This document shows, piece by piece, positions 8,127 to 16,606 of a stretch of 37,712 nucleotides of DNA; position 1 is the stretch's first letter, and each line of letters opens with the position of its first letter. This DNA comes from Lachnospiraceae bacterium (GTDB taxonomy: Bacteria > Bacillota > Clostridia > Lachnospirales > Lachnospiraceae). A program made the position numbers and the translations under genes. Under the pieces are notes generated by a model that was not told the origin of the DNA, made no database searches, and saw only the letters and a list, made by a program, of their open reading frames with translations. Where the stretch lies: contig CAAFZP010000124.1 in the NCBI GenBank assembly GCA_900767585.1, positions 1-37,712 of the forward strand, read 5' to 3'.

Positions 8127-11021
8127 ATGGGCTATTCAAAAGCGGAAACAGAGAAAAAACAGGAAAAACTTGTTTCCAAAACGCAGCGAAACAGTAGAAA
8201 AATATTGGTTATTTTCTTCAAAATCATACTTGTCGGTATTATAGCCGTGATCATAGCCGGAGCCGGAGCCGGATTTGGTATGATGAAAGGAATTTTGGAC
8301 AATGCACCGGATGTATCCAATATCAGTATTGTTCCAAAAGGATTCCGGTCGAATATTTATGACAAAGACGGAAAAGTGGAAAAAGAGATTTCAACCATTG
8401 ATTCCAACCGTGTGTATGTATACTATGACCAGATTCCAAAGGATTTTGTGAATGCGTTTGTCGCGATTGAGGATGCGCGGTTCTGGACACATAACGGAAT
8501 CGATGTGCGCGGTATCTTCCGTGCATTTGTCAAGGGTGCATCCAGTGGTAACTTCAACGAAGGTGCCTCGACGCTGACACAGCAGCTTATTAAGAACCAG
8601 GTATTTAATGTAGGTCTGGATGAGACGACATTTATGGACAAGCTGGATCGTAAAATCCAGGAGCAGTATCTGGCGATTGAACTTGAGAAGAAATATACAA
8701 AAGAAGAGATTGTCGAATATTATCTGAACACGATTTATCTTGGCCGGGGCGTCAGTGGAATCCAGGCCGCATCGGAGAAATATTTCGGAAAAAACATGGA
8801 TGAACTCACTGTTTCCGAGATTGCGGTCATCGCTGGAATCACACAGAATCCGAGTCGTTATGATCCGGTTGCGAATCCGGATGAAAATGCGAAACGCCGG
8901 AAGATGGTGCTCGACCGGATGCTGAAGTATGAATATATTACAAAACAGCAATATGACCAGGCGATGGCAGATGATGTCTATGCGCGGATTAACGAAGAAC
9001 ATGAGGTTCAGCTTGCAGAAAGCGATGTCAACACATATTATCAGGATGCGATTTTAGACCAGCTCACAGAAGATTTCATGAATCTGTTTAATTGTTCCAA
9101 AGCAGAAGCAGAAACGATGATTTACACCGGCGGATATTCTATTTATTCGGTACAGGATAAAGCGATTCAGAAGATCTGCGATGATGTCATAAATGATCCG
9201 GAGTATCTGAGTAACAGCACAAAAGTGGGATTGAGCTATGAACTTACGCTTCTAAGCCAGGACAAAGAAACAACGTATAATTACAGCATTGGACATCTGA
9301 TCAATTATTTTGTTGGTCAGACCGGAAATTCCAAGTATAACAATATCTATGCAAATGAAGAAGCAGCGAGAGCTGCCGCGGACGAATTCAAAGAAGCGAT
9401 GCTTGAAGAAACAGGCGGCACTTATGTGGCGGAGAAGTTTAATGTATCACCACAGCCGCAGTTTTCATTTACAATCATGGATCAGCATACCGGTTATGTA
9501 AAAGCGTTGGTTGGTGGCCGGGGAGCCAAGACTGTGAATCGTGCATTTAACCGTGCAACAACAGCAGAGCGGCAGCCAGGATCCACATTCAAGATCGTTG
9601 CCGCATATGCACCGCTGATCGACAGTGGTAAGGCAGGACTTGCGACTTCGTTTAATGATGAACCATATCAGTATGCAAATGGCAATGAAGTGCGTAATGC
9701 GGGTGGCGGACACAGCGGATATTGTACGATCCGAAAGAGTATTGCAAGCTCGATCAATGTCTGTGCGGTAAAAGCGATTACCGAGGAGACACCGGAGGCG
9801 GCGTTTGAATATCTGTTGAAGTTCGGATATACGACGCTTGCGGATAATGAGGTGGATAAGTCAACCGGTGAGTTATTAACGGACAAAACGCAGGCATGTG
9901 CACTTGGCGGACTTAGTCATGGTGTCACAAACTATGAGATGACAGCCGCATATGCATCGATTGCAAATGGCGGTGTCTATAATAAGCCGGCTCTTTATTC
10001 CAAGGTCGTTGATCATGATGGAAATGTTATCATCGATAACACAACACCGACGAGTCACGAGGTTATCAAAGCAACAACTGCTTGGCAGTTGGTTGAGGCT
10101 ATGAAGTCTGTTGTGACAAGTGGTACCGGTACACCGGCACGTTTGCAGTCAGGTATGACCTGCGCAGGTAAGACAGGTACGACATCTTCGAACTATGACT
10201 TGTGGTTCTGCGGTATGACGCCGTATTATACGGCTTCTATCTGGATGGGTTACGATAGTAACGTGGATATGGGTGGTCAGAATACACATAAATATATGTG
10301 GAGATCAATCATGGATCAGATCGTGGAATTAGAAGGACAGGATACATCCAAAGACTTTGATAAACCGGATGGTATTACGACAATCAGTGTCTGTCAGATT
10401 ACAGGCCTTCTTCCGGGAGAAGGATGTCCGACATCGACAGATTATTATGCACAGGCAGATATTCCGAATAAACGTTGTACAGGTCATGCGTCAATTGAGT
10501 TCTGTACAGAATCGCATAAACGTGCAAATAGTGGCTGCCCGGAGACCATAAGTTTCACGGTTGAGACAGATGAAAATGGCAACAAGATCCTTGTCGGTGC
10601 AAATGGAGCATCTTCGGAAGGCTACACATACACAGACGATGTATGTGATATTCACACACCGCTGGAGGAAGGTGAAATCGCACTTACATCTTCGGCAGGA
10701 GAAGGTGGATCGATCTCAGGATCTGTGAATGTTGCAAAGGGTGCAAATGTAACTTTCTACATTACACCAAATAGCGGATACCGCATCAAAGATGTCATTG
10801 TAAACGGACAAAGCGTAGGTGCAGTCAGCAGCTACACGTTTAATAATGTACAGGAAAACGGCAGCATCAGTGCTGTGTTTGAGAGTACAGGCGGAGCGAC
10901 GCCGGAACCGACGACACAGGCACCAGCGCCGACAACACAGGCACCGGCGCCGACGACACAGGCACCAACGACACAGACACCGGCACCGGAGACGACACAG
11001 GCGCCAGCACCCGCACCGTGA
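8127..11021 (+). CDS. Class A penicillin-binding protein (PBP1A type) with C-terminal repeat domain and Pro/Thr tail
   Basis: 964 residues. It polymerises lipid II and cross-links peptidoglycan on the outer face of the membrane. Order: cytoplasmic basic N-terminus, membrane anchor at about 25-50, then the glycosyltransferase domain with EDARFWTHNGID (catalytic Glu115), EGASTLTQQLIKN and KYTKEEIVEYYLNTIYLG. The transpeptidase domain has the catalytic SxxK at Ser486-Lys489 (GSTFK), SxN at 542-544 and KTG at 682-684. After about residue 850 comes a beta-rich module of about 70 residues with the pattern of divergent InlB B-repeat domains (FYITPNSGYRIKDVIVNGQ), then a tail of PTTQAPAP-type repeats. 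The gene has its own promoter and a good ribosome binding site. No terminator was seen before the convergent spoVAE gene. Confidence 0.96.
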   Translation: MGYSKAETEKKQEKLVSKTQRNSRKILVIFFKIILVGIIAVIIAGAGAGFGMMKGILDNAPDVSNISIVPKGFRSNIYDKDGKVEKEISTIDSNRVYVYYDQIPKDFVNAFVAIEDARFWTHNGIDVRGIFRAFVKGASSGNFNEGASTLTQQLIKNQVFNVGLDETTFMDKLDRKIQEQYLAIELEKKYTKEEIVEYYLNTIYLGRGVSGIQAASEKYFGKNMDELTVSEIAVIAGITQNPSRYDPVANPDENAKRRKMVLDRMLKYEYITKQQYDQAMADDVYARINEEHEVQLAESDVNTYYQDAILDQLTEDFMNLFNCSKAEAETMIYTGGYSIYSVQDKAIQKICDDVINDPEYLSNSTKVGLSYELTLLSQDKETTYNYSIGHLINYFVGQTGNSKYNNIYANEEAARAAADEFKEAMLEETGGTYVAEKFNVSPQPQFSFTIMDQHTGYVKALVGGRGAKTVNRAFNRATTAERQPGSTFKIVAAYAPLIDSGKAGLATSFNDEPYQYANGNEVRNAGGGHSGYCTIRKSIASSINVCAVKAITEETPEAAFEYLLKFGYTTLADNEVDKSTGELLTDKTQACALGGLSHGVTNYEMTAAYASIANGGVYNKPALYSKVVDHDGNVIIDNTTPTSHEVIKATTAWQLVEAMKSVVTSGTGTPARLQSGMTCAGKTGTTSSNYDLWFCGMTPYYTASIWMGYDSNVDMGGQNTHKYMWRSIMDQIVELEGQDTSKDFDKPDGITTISVCQITGLLPGEGCPTSTDYYAQADIPNKRCTGHASIEFCTESHKRANSGCPETISFTVETDENGNKILVGANGASSEGYTYTDDVCDIHTPLEEGEIALTSSAGEGGSISGSVNVAKGANVTFYITPNSGYRIKDVIVNGQSVGAVSSYTFNNVQENGSISAVFESTGGATPEPTTQAPAPTTQAPAPTTQAPTTQTPAPETTQAPAPAP
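10904..11012 (+). repeat. Tandem Pro/Thr-coding repeats at the end of the PBP gene
   Basis: Imperfect tandem copies of a unit like ACGACACAGGCACCGGCGCC encode PTTQAPAP-type repeats, the last about 40 residues of the penicillin-binding protein. The repeats are near identical at DNA level, so copy number may vary between strains. Confidence 0.8.
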
Positions 11022-11050
11022 TAACCTGGCATGATTTTGTATGCGAAACT

Positions 11051-11410
11051 TCAGTTCTTCGGCATCTTCGGAGAGAAAATGAGCGAAGCAAAATAAGAGA
11101 AGATCAAAGCAGCCGATGTTCCGACGGAAGCCATCGTGAATCCGCCGCGGAAGAGCCCCAGGAATCCGTCTTTGTCGACGGCTTCCCGGATACCCTTCCA
11201 GAGGTTGTAGCCGAATCCGGTCAGAGGTACAAATGCACCGGCACCGGCAAATTCCAAGAATGGTTCATAGATTCCGACAGCACCGAGTATGACACCGGTA
11301 CAGACAAGAATCACCATGACCCGGCCCGGCATAAGTTTGGTTGTGTCCATCAGGATCTGGGATAGAACACAGATGATACCACCTGTAACAAACGCGATAA
11401 TATATTCCAT
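11051..11410 (-). CDS. spoVAE: Stage V sporulation protein AE (SpoVAE/SpoVAEb type)
   Basis: 119 residues from the ATG at 11410. The frame is open upstream, but that part lies inside spoVAD and has no ribosome binding site, whereas AAAGGAA precedes 11410. SpoVA proteins form the inner-membrane channel that takes up dipicolinic acid into the forespore and releases it at germination. This protein has about four hydrophobic segments and the family motifs GAGAFVPLTGFGYNLWKGIREAV and LFRGGFTMASVGTSAALIFSY, shared with SpoVAC. It is the last gene of the operon and ends 29 bases from the end of the convergent PBP gene. Confidence 0.93.
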   Translation of the reverse strand: MEYIIAFVTGGIICVLSQILMDTTKLMPGRVMVILVCTGVILGAVGIYEPFLEFAGAGAFVPLTGFGYNLWKGIREAVDKDGFLGLFRGGFTMASVGTSAALIFSYFASLIFSPKMPKN

Positions 11411-11481
11411 TGTTGCAACATTCCTTTCTTTTTTTGTGTTTGGTTTTCTATGCAGAAAATCCCGGTGATATGGGCAGAAGC

Positions 11482-12540
11482 TTAGTGGGATATTTCTATT
11501 ACAACTGCGTGTGCAATTCCCGGTATTGTCTGACCTTCGTTGAAACTGACTGTAGAGAGCAGGGCGCCTGTCGGGACAAACAGGATGCGCGTCCATTTTT
11601 TCTGTTCCATCTCATGCAGGATATAACCGGCAAATGTGACAGCTGCACAACCACAGCCGCTGCCTCCGCTATGTGTATCCTGTTCTTTGTTATAAAAGAT
11701 TTCAACGCCGCAATCCATGTGCTGCTGTTCAATATTGCAATCGTTGTCACGGAGGAGTTTGATCAAAATCTCACTGCCGACGATACCGAGGTCGCCGGTG
11801 ATGATCTTGTCAAAATAAGATGGCTTGACGGAAAGATCTTCGAGACACTGGTATATGACATCTGCAGCGGCAGGTGCCATACAGGCTCCCATATTCATGT
11901 TGTCCCGCACACCGTAATCCACGATTTTTCCGGTGGTCACTGCTTTTATCCGTGGGTATTCTTTCATCGGCTGCTCCAAAGATGTGGCAGCCACGAGAAA
12001 AGCGCCACTTCCGGTCACTGTCCAGGTCGAAGATAAAGGACGCTGGTTTCCGTATTCAAGCGGAAAACGGAACTGCTTTTCGGCACTGCCAAAATGACTG
12101 CTTGTCACTGCAATCACGTGGGATGCATAGCCGGCGTTTACTGTCATGGCTGCAAGAGATAAAGCTTCCCCACAGGTGGAACATGCGCCATACAGACCAA
12201 AGACCGGAATCTGGAAATCTTTTACCCCGAATGTGGATCCGATCAGTTGGCCGAGCAGATCACCGCCGAATATATAGCGGATGGAGTCCTTGCTGATCCC
12301 GGATTTTGTGATGGCAGTCTGGACTGCCCGGCGTACCATCTCCGATTCGCCTTCTTCCCAGGATTCCTTTCCAAAAGCAGGATCTGTCTCAATCTGGTCG
12401 AAATATGACGCCAGAGGTCCCTGCCCTTCCATTTCTCCAACGATAGAAGCGCGGCTTAAGATGGCAGGAGGACAGGCAAAACAGATCGTCTGTTTACCGA
12501 TTGCCTGTACGTTTTTTGGATCTGATTCAATCGTATTCAT
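11482..12540 (-). CDS. spoVAD: Stage V sporulation protein AD (dipicolinate-binding)
   Basis: 352 residues with the thiolase-like fold of SpoVAD, which binds dipicolinic acid for loading through the SpoVA channel. Family hallmarks are visible: GKQTICFACPPAI, FGLYGACSTCGEALSLAAM, VTSSHFGSAEKQFRFPLEYG, STWTVTGSGA, MNMGACMAPAAADVI, SGGSGCGCAAVTF and the C-terminal TGALLSTVSFNEGQTIPGIAH. Overall it tracks B. subtilis SpoVAD nearly end to end. The N-terminus is about ten residues longer. The start has AAAGGAGAG upstream on the minus strand. Confidence 0.96.
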   Translation of the reverse strand: MNTIESDPKNVQAIGKQTICFACPPAILSRASIVGEMEGQGPLASYFDQIETDPAFGKESWEEGESEMVRRAVQTAITKSGISKDSIRYIFGGDLLGQLIGSTFGVKDFQIPVFGLYGACSTCGEALSLAAMTVNAGYASHVIAVTSSHFGSAEKQFRFPLEYGNQRPLSSTWTVTGSGAFLVAATSLEQPMKEYPRIKAVTTGKIVDYGVRDNMNMGACMAPAAADVIYQCLEDLSVKPSYFDKIITGDLGIVGSEILIKLLRDNDCNIEQQHMDCGVEIFYNKEQDTHSGGSGCGCAAVTFAGYILHEMEQKKWTRILFVPTGALLSTVSFNEGQTIPGIAHAVVIEISH

Positions 12541-12622
12541 ATTTATTTCTCTCCTTTTTCATTTTTATCTGATAACCCCTTTCGTTTTTATCTATGATTT
12601 CCTTTCTTTTTGGAAAAACAGG

Positions 12623-13075
12623 TTATAATAGTTTGTAAATCCAATATATAAATCCCGCGAGAAAACTTGTGACAATTCCAAAGAGGATAACCGGTCCGGC
12701 AATCGTAAACACTTTGACGCCTTTTCCAAATACCTCGCCTTCTTTCTTGTATTCGATTGTAGGAGAGGCTACGGAATTTGCAAATCCGGTGATGGGAACC
12801 AAAGCACCGGCACCGCCGTATTTTGCCAAAGGTTTGTAGAAGTTAAACGAGGTTGCGAGAACCGACAGAAGTACGAGAAGAATCGAACAGATGCTCATGG
12901 CATCTGCCTTCTCATAATGAAACTGTATCAAAAAAAGGTTGTAGATGGCCTGACCGAGCAGGCAGATACATCCTCCGACAAAAAAAGCATGTAAACAGTT
13001 TGATACACAACTGTGCTTTGGTGTAACTGCTTCGACAAAGCGGTTATATTCCTGATCATTTTGCTTGACTTTCAT
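12623..13075 (-). CDS. spoVAC: Stage V sporulation protein AC
   Basis: 150 residues from the ATG at 13075. The frame extends upstream into spoVAB but lacks a ribosome binding site there; AAAGGATG precedes 13075. SpoVAC is a polytopic inner-membrane protein of the spore and is thought to act as a mechanosensitive channel component in dipicolinate release. Family features are KVKQNDQEYNRFVEAVTPKH near the N-terminus and KYGGAGALVPITGFANSVAS, followed by EYKKEGEVFGKGVKVFTIAGP. It is paralogous to SpoVAE in the same operon. Confidence 0.95.
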   Translation of the reverse strand: MKVKQNDQEYNRFVEAVTPKHSCVSNCLHAFFVGGCICLLGQAIYNLFLIQFHYEKADAMSICSILLVLLSVLATSFNFYKPLAKYGGAGALVPITGFANSVASPTIEYKKEGEVFGKGVKVFTIAGPVILFGIVTSFLAGFIYWIYKLL

Positions 13076-13098
13076 AGATAACACATCCTTTCTGATAA

Positions 13099-13521
13099 TT
13101 ATGCAGGCGGGAAAAAGAGAATCTGCCAGGCACATCCGAGCGCTTTCCCAAGTGCTGCTGCGGCAATCACGTAAGGCAGCCATGTCCGCACACCTAAGCG
13201 GCGTGACAGAATCGGCATGACTTGCAAAGTTTCTGCGAGAGCGCCGGCAAGACATCCGATGAAGACACCGCCAAACAAGTTGAAGATGCAGAACCCTGCA
13301 AGCCCTGCCGGAATCCGTAATCCGAACAGATAGATGGCATTTCCGACTGTGACACCTGCGATGATCAGTGATTCCATGCGATGGATATCTTTGCCGGATT
13401 TTATCTGCTCTGTCAGCTTGTCAAATATGCCAAGCATGGTGATAAAAGCGACGAAGCCGGCAGAAATTGCGCTTCCTGCGCAGATGCAAAATAGGCAGTA
13501 AGCAATTGTCTTAATCCACAT
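13099..13521 (-). CDS. spoVAB: Stage V sporulation protein AB
   Basis: 140 residues from ATG 13521, with GGGAGGG upstream at a slightly long spacing. A GTG at 13545 is an upstream alternative. It is a small polytopic membrane protein with about four hydrophobic segments and the family pattern GSAISAGFVAFITMLGI, then GCLAGALAETLQVMPILSRR. Its start overlaps the end of spoVAA by 11 bases. It is required with SpoVAA for dipicolinate uptake, but the exact role in the channel is not known. Confidence 0.93.
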   Translation of the reverse strand: MWIKTIAYCLFCICAGSAISAGFVAFITMLGIFDKLTEQIKSGKDIHRMESLIIAGVTVGNAIYLFGLRIPAGLAGFCIFNLFGGVFIGCLAGALAETLQVMPILSRRLGVRTWLPYVIAAAALGKALGCAWQILFFPPA

Positions 13522-14167
13522 CACGACCGGTTCCCTCCCGTTCACTGTCTATGATGATCGCGTCATTGACATCCTGTTCATACAAGCGCATCTGCACTTG
13601 TAAAGGAGTCGGATCATCTGTTTTCTTGTGATTGAAACCGTGGTTGAAGAAAACGAGCATACCGAAAAAGAGACCGGCACAATAAAATAAGATGCCGAAT
13701 TTGTATCCGGTATCCATCGAGCCTGCCGGGAGTCCGGTAAACATAAAATACAGATCCTGCAGCAACGAAACCGCTCCGACGTCTCCGTTATAAGACATGA
13801 TCGAATATGCAGTTCCGAAAAATGCAAGGAGCATCAGAAATGCAGCTTTTATTTTTCCGCTCCGTTTATGCCCGTCACTCAAATTGCGATAATAAACAAC
13901 ACATGCTTCACTGCCGATGTTTTGTACAGTGACAGATGTATCATACTTTAGGATTTCTGCAATGATCGCAAGTGTATGGATTACAATCTGTCCCTGTTCG
14001 TTATCGTGAAATGTATATAGTTTGATTTTTTTTACTGCGTGCATGATATCTGGTTTACTGCAAAAGACAGAAGCGATATCTTCGATATGCACCTGTTTTG
14101 ATGTGACCATTATGCTTGCATCAAGGGAAAGATACACCGTGAATTCTTCATTTTTTGCTTTCTCCAT
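13511..14167 (-). CDS. spoVAA: Stage V sporulation protein AA
   Basis: 218 residues from ATG 14167. The frame is open to ATG 14239, but that codon lies directly behind a SigG-type -10 box and before the expected transcription start, so it is excluded. ATG 14191 is possible but has no ribosome binding site. The start at 14167 gives EEFTVYLSLDASIMVTSKQV at the N-terminus, as expected for the family and close to the usual length of about 205 residues. A soluble N-terminal domain of about 120 residues is followed by two hydrophobic segments (AAFLMLLAFFGTAYSIM and ILFYCAGLFFGMLVFF). It is the first gene of the spoVA operon. Confidence 0.9.
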   Translation of the reverse strand: MEKAKNEEFTVYLSLDASIMVTSKQVHIEDIASVFCSKPDIMHAVKKIKLYTFHDNEQGQIVIHTLAIIAEILKYDTSVTVQNIGSEACVVYYRNLSDGHKRSGKIKAAFLMLLAFFGTAYSIMSYNGDVGAVSLLQDLYFMFTGLPAGSMDTGYKFGILFYCAGLFFGMLVFFNHGFNHKKTDDPTPLQVQMRLYEQDVNDAIIIDSEREGTGRDVD

Positions 14168-14240
14168 AACAAAATCTCTTCTTTCATTCATGTAGTCTGC
14201 AACAATTGTCTGTTTTTTTATGTTGCTTCCTGTATACACA

Positions 14241-14270
14241 TAGTATGAGAAAAAATTGTATGGATATCCT
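14241..14270 (-). promoter_or_regulatory. SigG-type promoter of the spoVA operon
   Basis: On the minus strand, AGGATA (14270-14265), a 17-base spacer, then CATACTA (14247-14241), which is the exact SigG -10 consensus; the -35 agrees with the known form TGnATA at four of six positions. In B. subtilis spoVA is transcribed by SigG, and here the site lies exactly where it is expected, about 75 bases before the chosen spoVAA start. Confidence 0.72.
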
Positions 14271-14310
14271 GTTAAATTCTAGCAAGAACATTTCTTTTTT
14301 TGTCGAGTTA

Positions 14311-14319
14311 TGGTAGAAT
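14311..14319 (+). promoter_or_regulatory. Possible extended -10 promoter for the chorismate mutase-like gene
   Basis: TGG followed by TAGAAT gives an extended -10 box 50 bases before the start at 14369. The -35 position (TTTCTT with a 17-base spacer) is poor. It is divergent from the spoVA promoter. Confidence 0.4.
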
Positions 14320-14368
14320 GAAAAATAATTATGGTTAAAAAGATTCAGGAAGGAATACGGATCACAAA

Positions 14369-14938
14369 ATGGAATTGGATCAGATAAGAAAACAGATTAA
14401 TGCAGTAGATGATGAACTGCATCGTTATTTCTCAGATCGTCTGTTCTGCTCCGGTCAGGTAGCAGAAGAAAAGGTAAAAACCGGAGACAGTGTCTACAAG
14501 CCAAAACGGGAACAACAGATTTACGACCGGTTCCCGGGCGATGACGATGATGTCAGACTGTACCGCCTGTATGTGCGGAAAGTCATGCAGCTGTCGCGGT
14601 ATCATCAATACGGAATCTTCCTTGGAAAAGGAATTGTAGATCCGGAATTTGAGACATTGTATACTGCGGTAAAGACAGCACTCGACGAATCCGGCAACAC
14701 GGATGTATGTGTAAAAATCGAACTGACACCTGATCCACAGAGGGAACAGGGAATGTCTATACAGGATATGCTTTCCGTACTCGGAGATTTCGGAACCGAA
14801 GTTAACTCCTTGCAGTACGAAGGAAATAAAGTAAGTGTGACCGTGCGTGTAACCGGCATGGATTCCCTTGAATCACAACGAAGGTTATTCTACATGTTAT
14901 ACAAGGAAAGTGTGACGTATAATATGTATAAAGTATAA
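14369..14938 (+). CDS. Chorismate mutase-like (AroQ-type) protein with C-terminal extension
   Basis: 189 residues. The N-terminal 90 residues match the AroQ chorismate mutase helix pattern, ELDQIRKQINAVDDEL then FSDRLFCSGQVAEEK and VYKPKREQQI. Residues equivalent to the E. coli active site are kept: Arg7, Arg24, Lys35, Arg47 and Glu48. Such enzymes convert chorismate to prephenate for Phe and Tyr. The C-terminal half (about 110-189, VCVKIELTPDP to SVTVRVTG) looks like an alpha/beta, possibly ACT-like, regulatory domain, but this is inference. AGGAAGGAA lies upstream. It is followed by a 250-base region containing a long palindromic element and then pyrC. Confidence 0.75.
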   Translation: MELDQIRKQINAVDDELHRYFSDRLFCSGQVAEEKVKTGDSVYKPKREQQIYDRFPGDDDDVRLYRLYVRKVMQLSRYHQYGIFLGKGIVDPEFETLYTAVKTALDESGNTDVCVKIELTPDPQREQGMSIQDMLSVLGDFGTEVNSLQYEGNKVSVTVRVTGMDSLESQRRLFYMLYKESVTYNMYKV

Positions 14939-14947
14939 GAAATAATG

Positions 14948-15152
14948 ATTGCGAAACCAGGGAAGATAGTAAATATAAGTTATACATCATTACAATTCTT
15001 AAGCAGACCATTGAAGCACGCCGGTACTTAATGAACTGCAAACTTGTTTGCTGTGAATTTAGTACCGCTGCGTGATGAATTGAGCGAGAGCGTGTCTGCA
15101 TAGAATTCGTAATGATGTATAACTTGTTTGAAAATGTATATGGTTTCGCAAT
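14948..15152. repeat. Long palindromic element 1 (MITE-like or structured RNA) upstream of pyrC
   Basis: Nested inverted repeats span 205 bases. The outer arms ATTGCGAAACCA (14948-14959) and TGGTTTCGCAAT (15141-15152) are perfect. Next, GTTATACATCATTAC (14979-14993) pairs 15/15 with 15109-15123. Further in are AATTCT and GCAGAC against GTCTGC and AGAATT, CACGC (15017-15021) with GCGTG (15070-15074), GGTACT (15023-15028) with AGTACC (15061-15066), and an apical GCAAAC-TT-GTTTGC (15038-15051). No open frame of note lies inside. It fills most of the gap between the chorismate mutase-like gene and pyrC. The ends resemble those of element 2 (9 of 12 bases). Confidence 0.75.
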
Positions 15153-15188
15153 TACGAGGATGATTATTAACATAACAGGAGGAACACA

Positions 15189-16508
15189 ATGCTTATAATG
15201 GATGGCCACGTCGTCGATCCGGCAACCGGGTTGCATGAGATCGCAGACGTATTGATTGAACAGGATAGTATAAAGAAAATATACGTGCGAAGCCGCGGGG
15301 AACAGGCAGATTTCAACGAAGCCCAGGAAAATGGACATCTCGTGATCAATGCAAAAGGAAAATATGTGATGCCGGGATTTATCGATCTGCATGTGCATTT
15401 TCGGGATCCGGGACTTACATACAAGGAAGATATCATCACCGGTTCGCGTGCAGCAGCCGCGGGTGGTGTGACGACAGTCTGTGCGATGCCGAATACAAAA
15501 CCGGTTGTTGATAATGTGGAAGTGCTTCAGGATATTTTAAAACGTGCAGAGCATGCGTATGTGCATGTGAAGCAGCTTTCCTCTATCACGAAAGGCATGG
15601 AGGGAAAAGAGCTTGTCGATATGGAAGCGATGTTAAAGGCGGGCGCGGTTGCGTTTTCCGAGGATGGCAAGAGCGTTATGGATATTCGCGTGTACCGCGA
15701 GGCGATGAAGAAAGCCGCCGGGCTTGGAGCAGTAATCATGGCACACTGCGAGGACAAGGATCTCGTTGGAAAAGGTGTGTTAAACGAAGGCGTGGCATCG
15801 GAGAAGTTCGGTGTGCCGGGAATCCCGAATTCTGTGGAGGATGTCATCACGGCACGTGATATTTTTCTCGCACATGAGACAGGGGCGAAGCTGCATATCT
15901 GCCATTGTTCGACGATTGGAACCGTCGAGCTTATGCGTATGGCGAAGCGGCTTGGCGCGCATGTCACAGCGGAGGTCTGTCCGCATCATTTCACATTGAC
16001 AGATGCAGATATCAAGGAAGCGGACAGCAACTACAAGATGAATCCGCCGCTCCGGACAGAGAAAGATGTAAAGGCGCTGGTGGAAGGCCTGGTAGACGGA
16101 ACAATGCCGGCAATCTCAACCGACCATGCACCACATTCCGCAGAAGAGAAGGCTCAGTTCTTTGATAAGGCACCATTTGGAATCGTCGGATTAGAGACGT
16201 CTGCCGCACTTACGTATACGGCACTTGTAGCACCGGGCCTTATGGATATCATGGATATGGCGACGAAGATGAGCTACAATCCAGCGAAGATCATCGGCAT
16301 CGATGACAAGTACGGAAGACTAATACCGGGAGCGAAGGCGGATATCGTAATCTTCGATCCGGAAGAAACATGGGTCGTTGATCCGGTCAAGTTTGAATCG
16401 AAGGGACATAATACCCCATATACCGGACAGACACTCGTTGGAAAAGTGCTGACGACCATCGTAGATGGTGAGCTCCGCTACAATGGGGCAATTATAGAAG
16501 ACCAGTAG
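15189..16508 (+). CDS. pyrC: Dihydroorotase
   Basis: 439 residues, type I (class I) dihydroorotase of the amidohydrolase superfamily. It closes carbamoyl-aspartate to dihydroorotate in pyrimidine synthesis. Metal ligands are visible: GFIDLHVHFRDPG near the N-terminus (HxH), MAHCED and HICHCST for the middle histidines, and ISTDHAPHS for the metal-binding Asp. NPPLRTEKD is the usual substrate loop. Length is slightly above the usual 425-430. AGGAGGAAC (15177-15185) is the ribosome binding site. It is the first gene of the pyrC-pyrF-pyrK-pyrD cluster and is preceded by a long palindromic element. Confidence 0.97.
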   Translation: MLIMDGHVVDPATGLHEIADVLIEQDSIKKIYVRSRGEQADFNEAQENGHLVINAKGKYVMPGFIDLHVHFRDPGLTYKEDIITGSRAAAAGGVTTVCAMPNTKPVVDNVEVLQDILKRAEHAYVHVKQLSSITKGMEGKELVDMEAMLKAGAVAFSEDGKSVMDIRVYREAMKKAAGLGAVIMAHCEDKDLVGKGVLNEGVASEKFGVPGIPNSVEDVITARDIFLAHETGAKLHICHCSTIGTVELMRMAKRLGAHVTAEVCPHHFTLTDADIKEADSNYKMNPPLRTEKDVKALVEGLVDGTMPAISTDHAPHSAEEKAQFFDKAPFGIVGLETSAALTYTALVAPGLMDIMDMATKMSYNPAKIIGIDDKYGRLIPGAKADIVIFDPEETWVVDPVKFESKGHNTPYTGQTLVGKVLTTIVDGELRYNGAIIEDQ

Positions 16509-16606
16509 GAGGCGTCCATGGAACGAAGTTCCATTCAGGATGACGACGACCTGCCGCCGAACGGATGTGAGGGGGCGATACCATACCATATTAGGAGGAC
16601 AAATAA
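16509..16606 (+). other. pyrC-pyrF spacer with a small hairpin
   Basis: 98-base spacer. ATGGAAC (16518-16524) pairs with GTTCCAT (16528-16534) across a GAA loop, right after the pyrC stop. There is no T run, so it is not a terminator. AGGAGG at 16593-16598 is the pyrF ribosome binding site. Unlike the spacers before pyrC and pyrK, it holds no long palindrome. Confidence 0.55.

Noticed and set aside
11018..11365. Plus-strand 115-residue open frame after the PBP gene
   Set aside because: It overlaps spoVAE on the other strand and has polar, non-conserved-looking sequence and no good ribosome binding site. It is a shadow of spoVAE.
14948..15152. Rho-independent terminator or PyrR attenuator before pyrC
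   Set aside because: There is no T run after any of the stems and no anti-terminator arrangement with the PyrR-binding loop could be recognised. The length and nested symmetry fit a palindromic element better.
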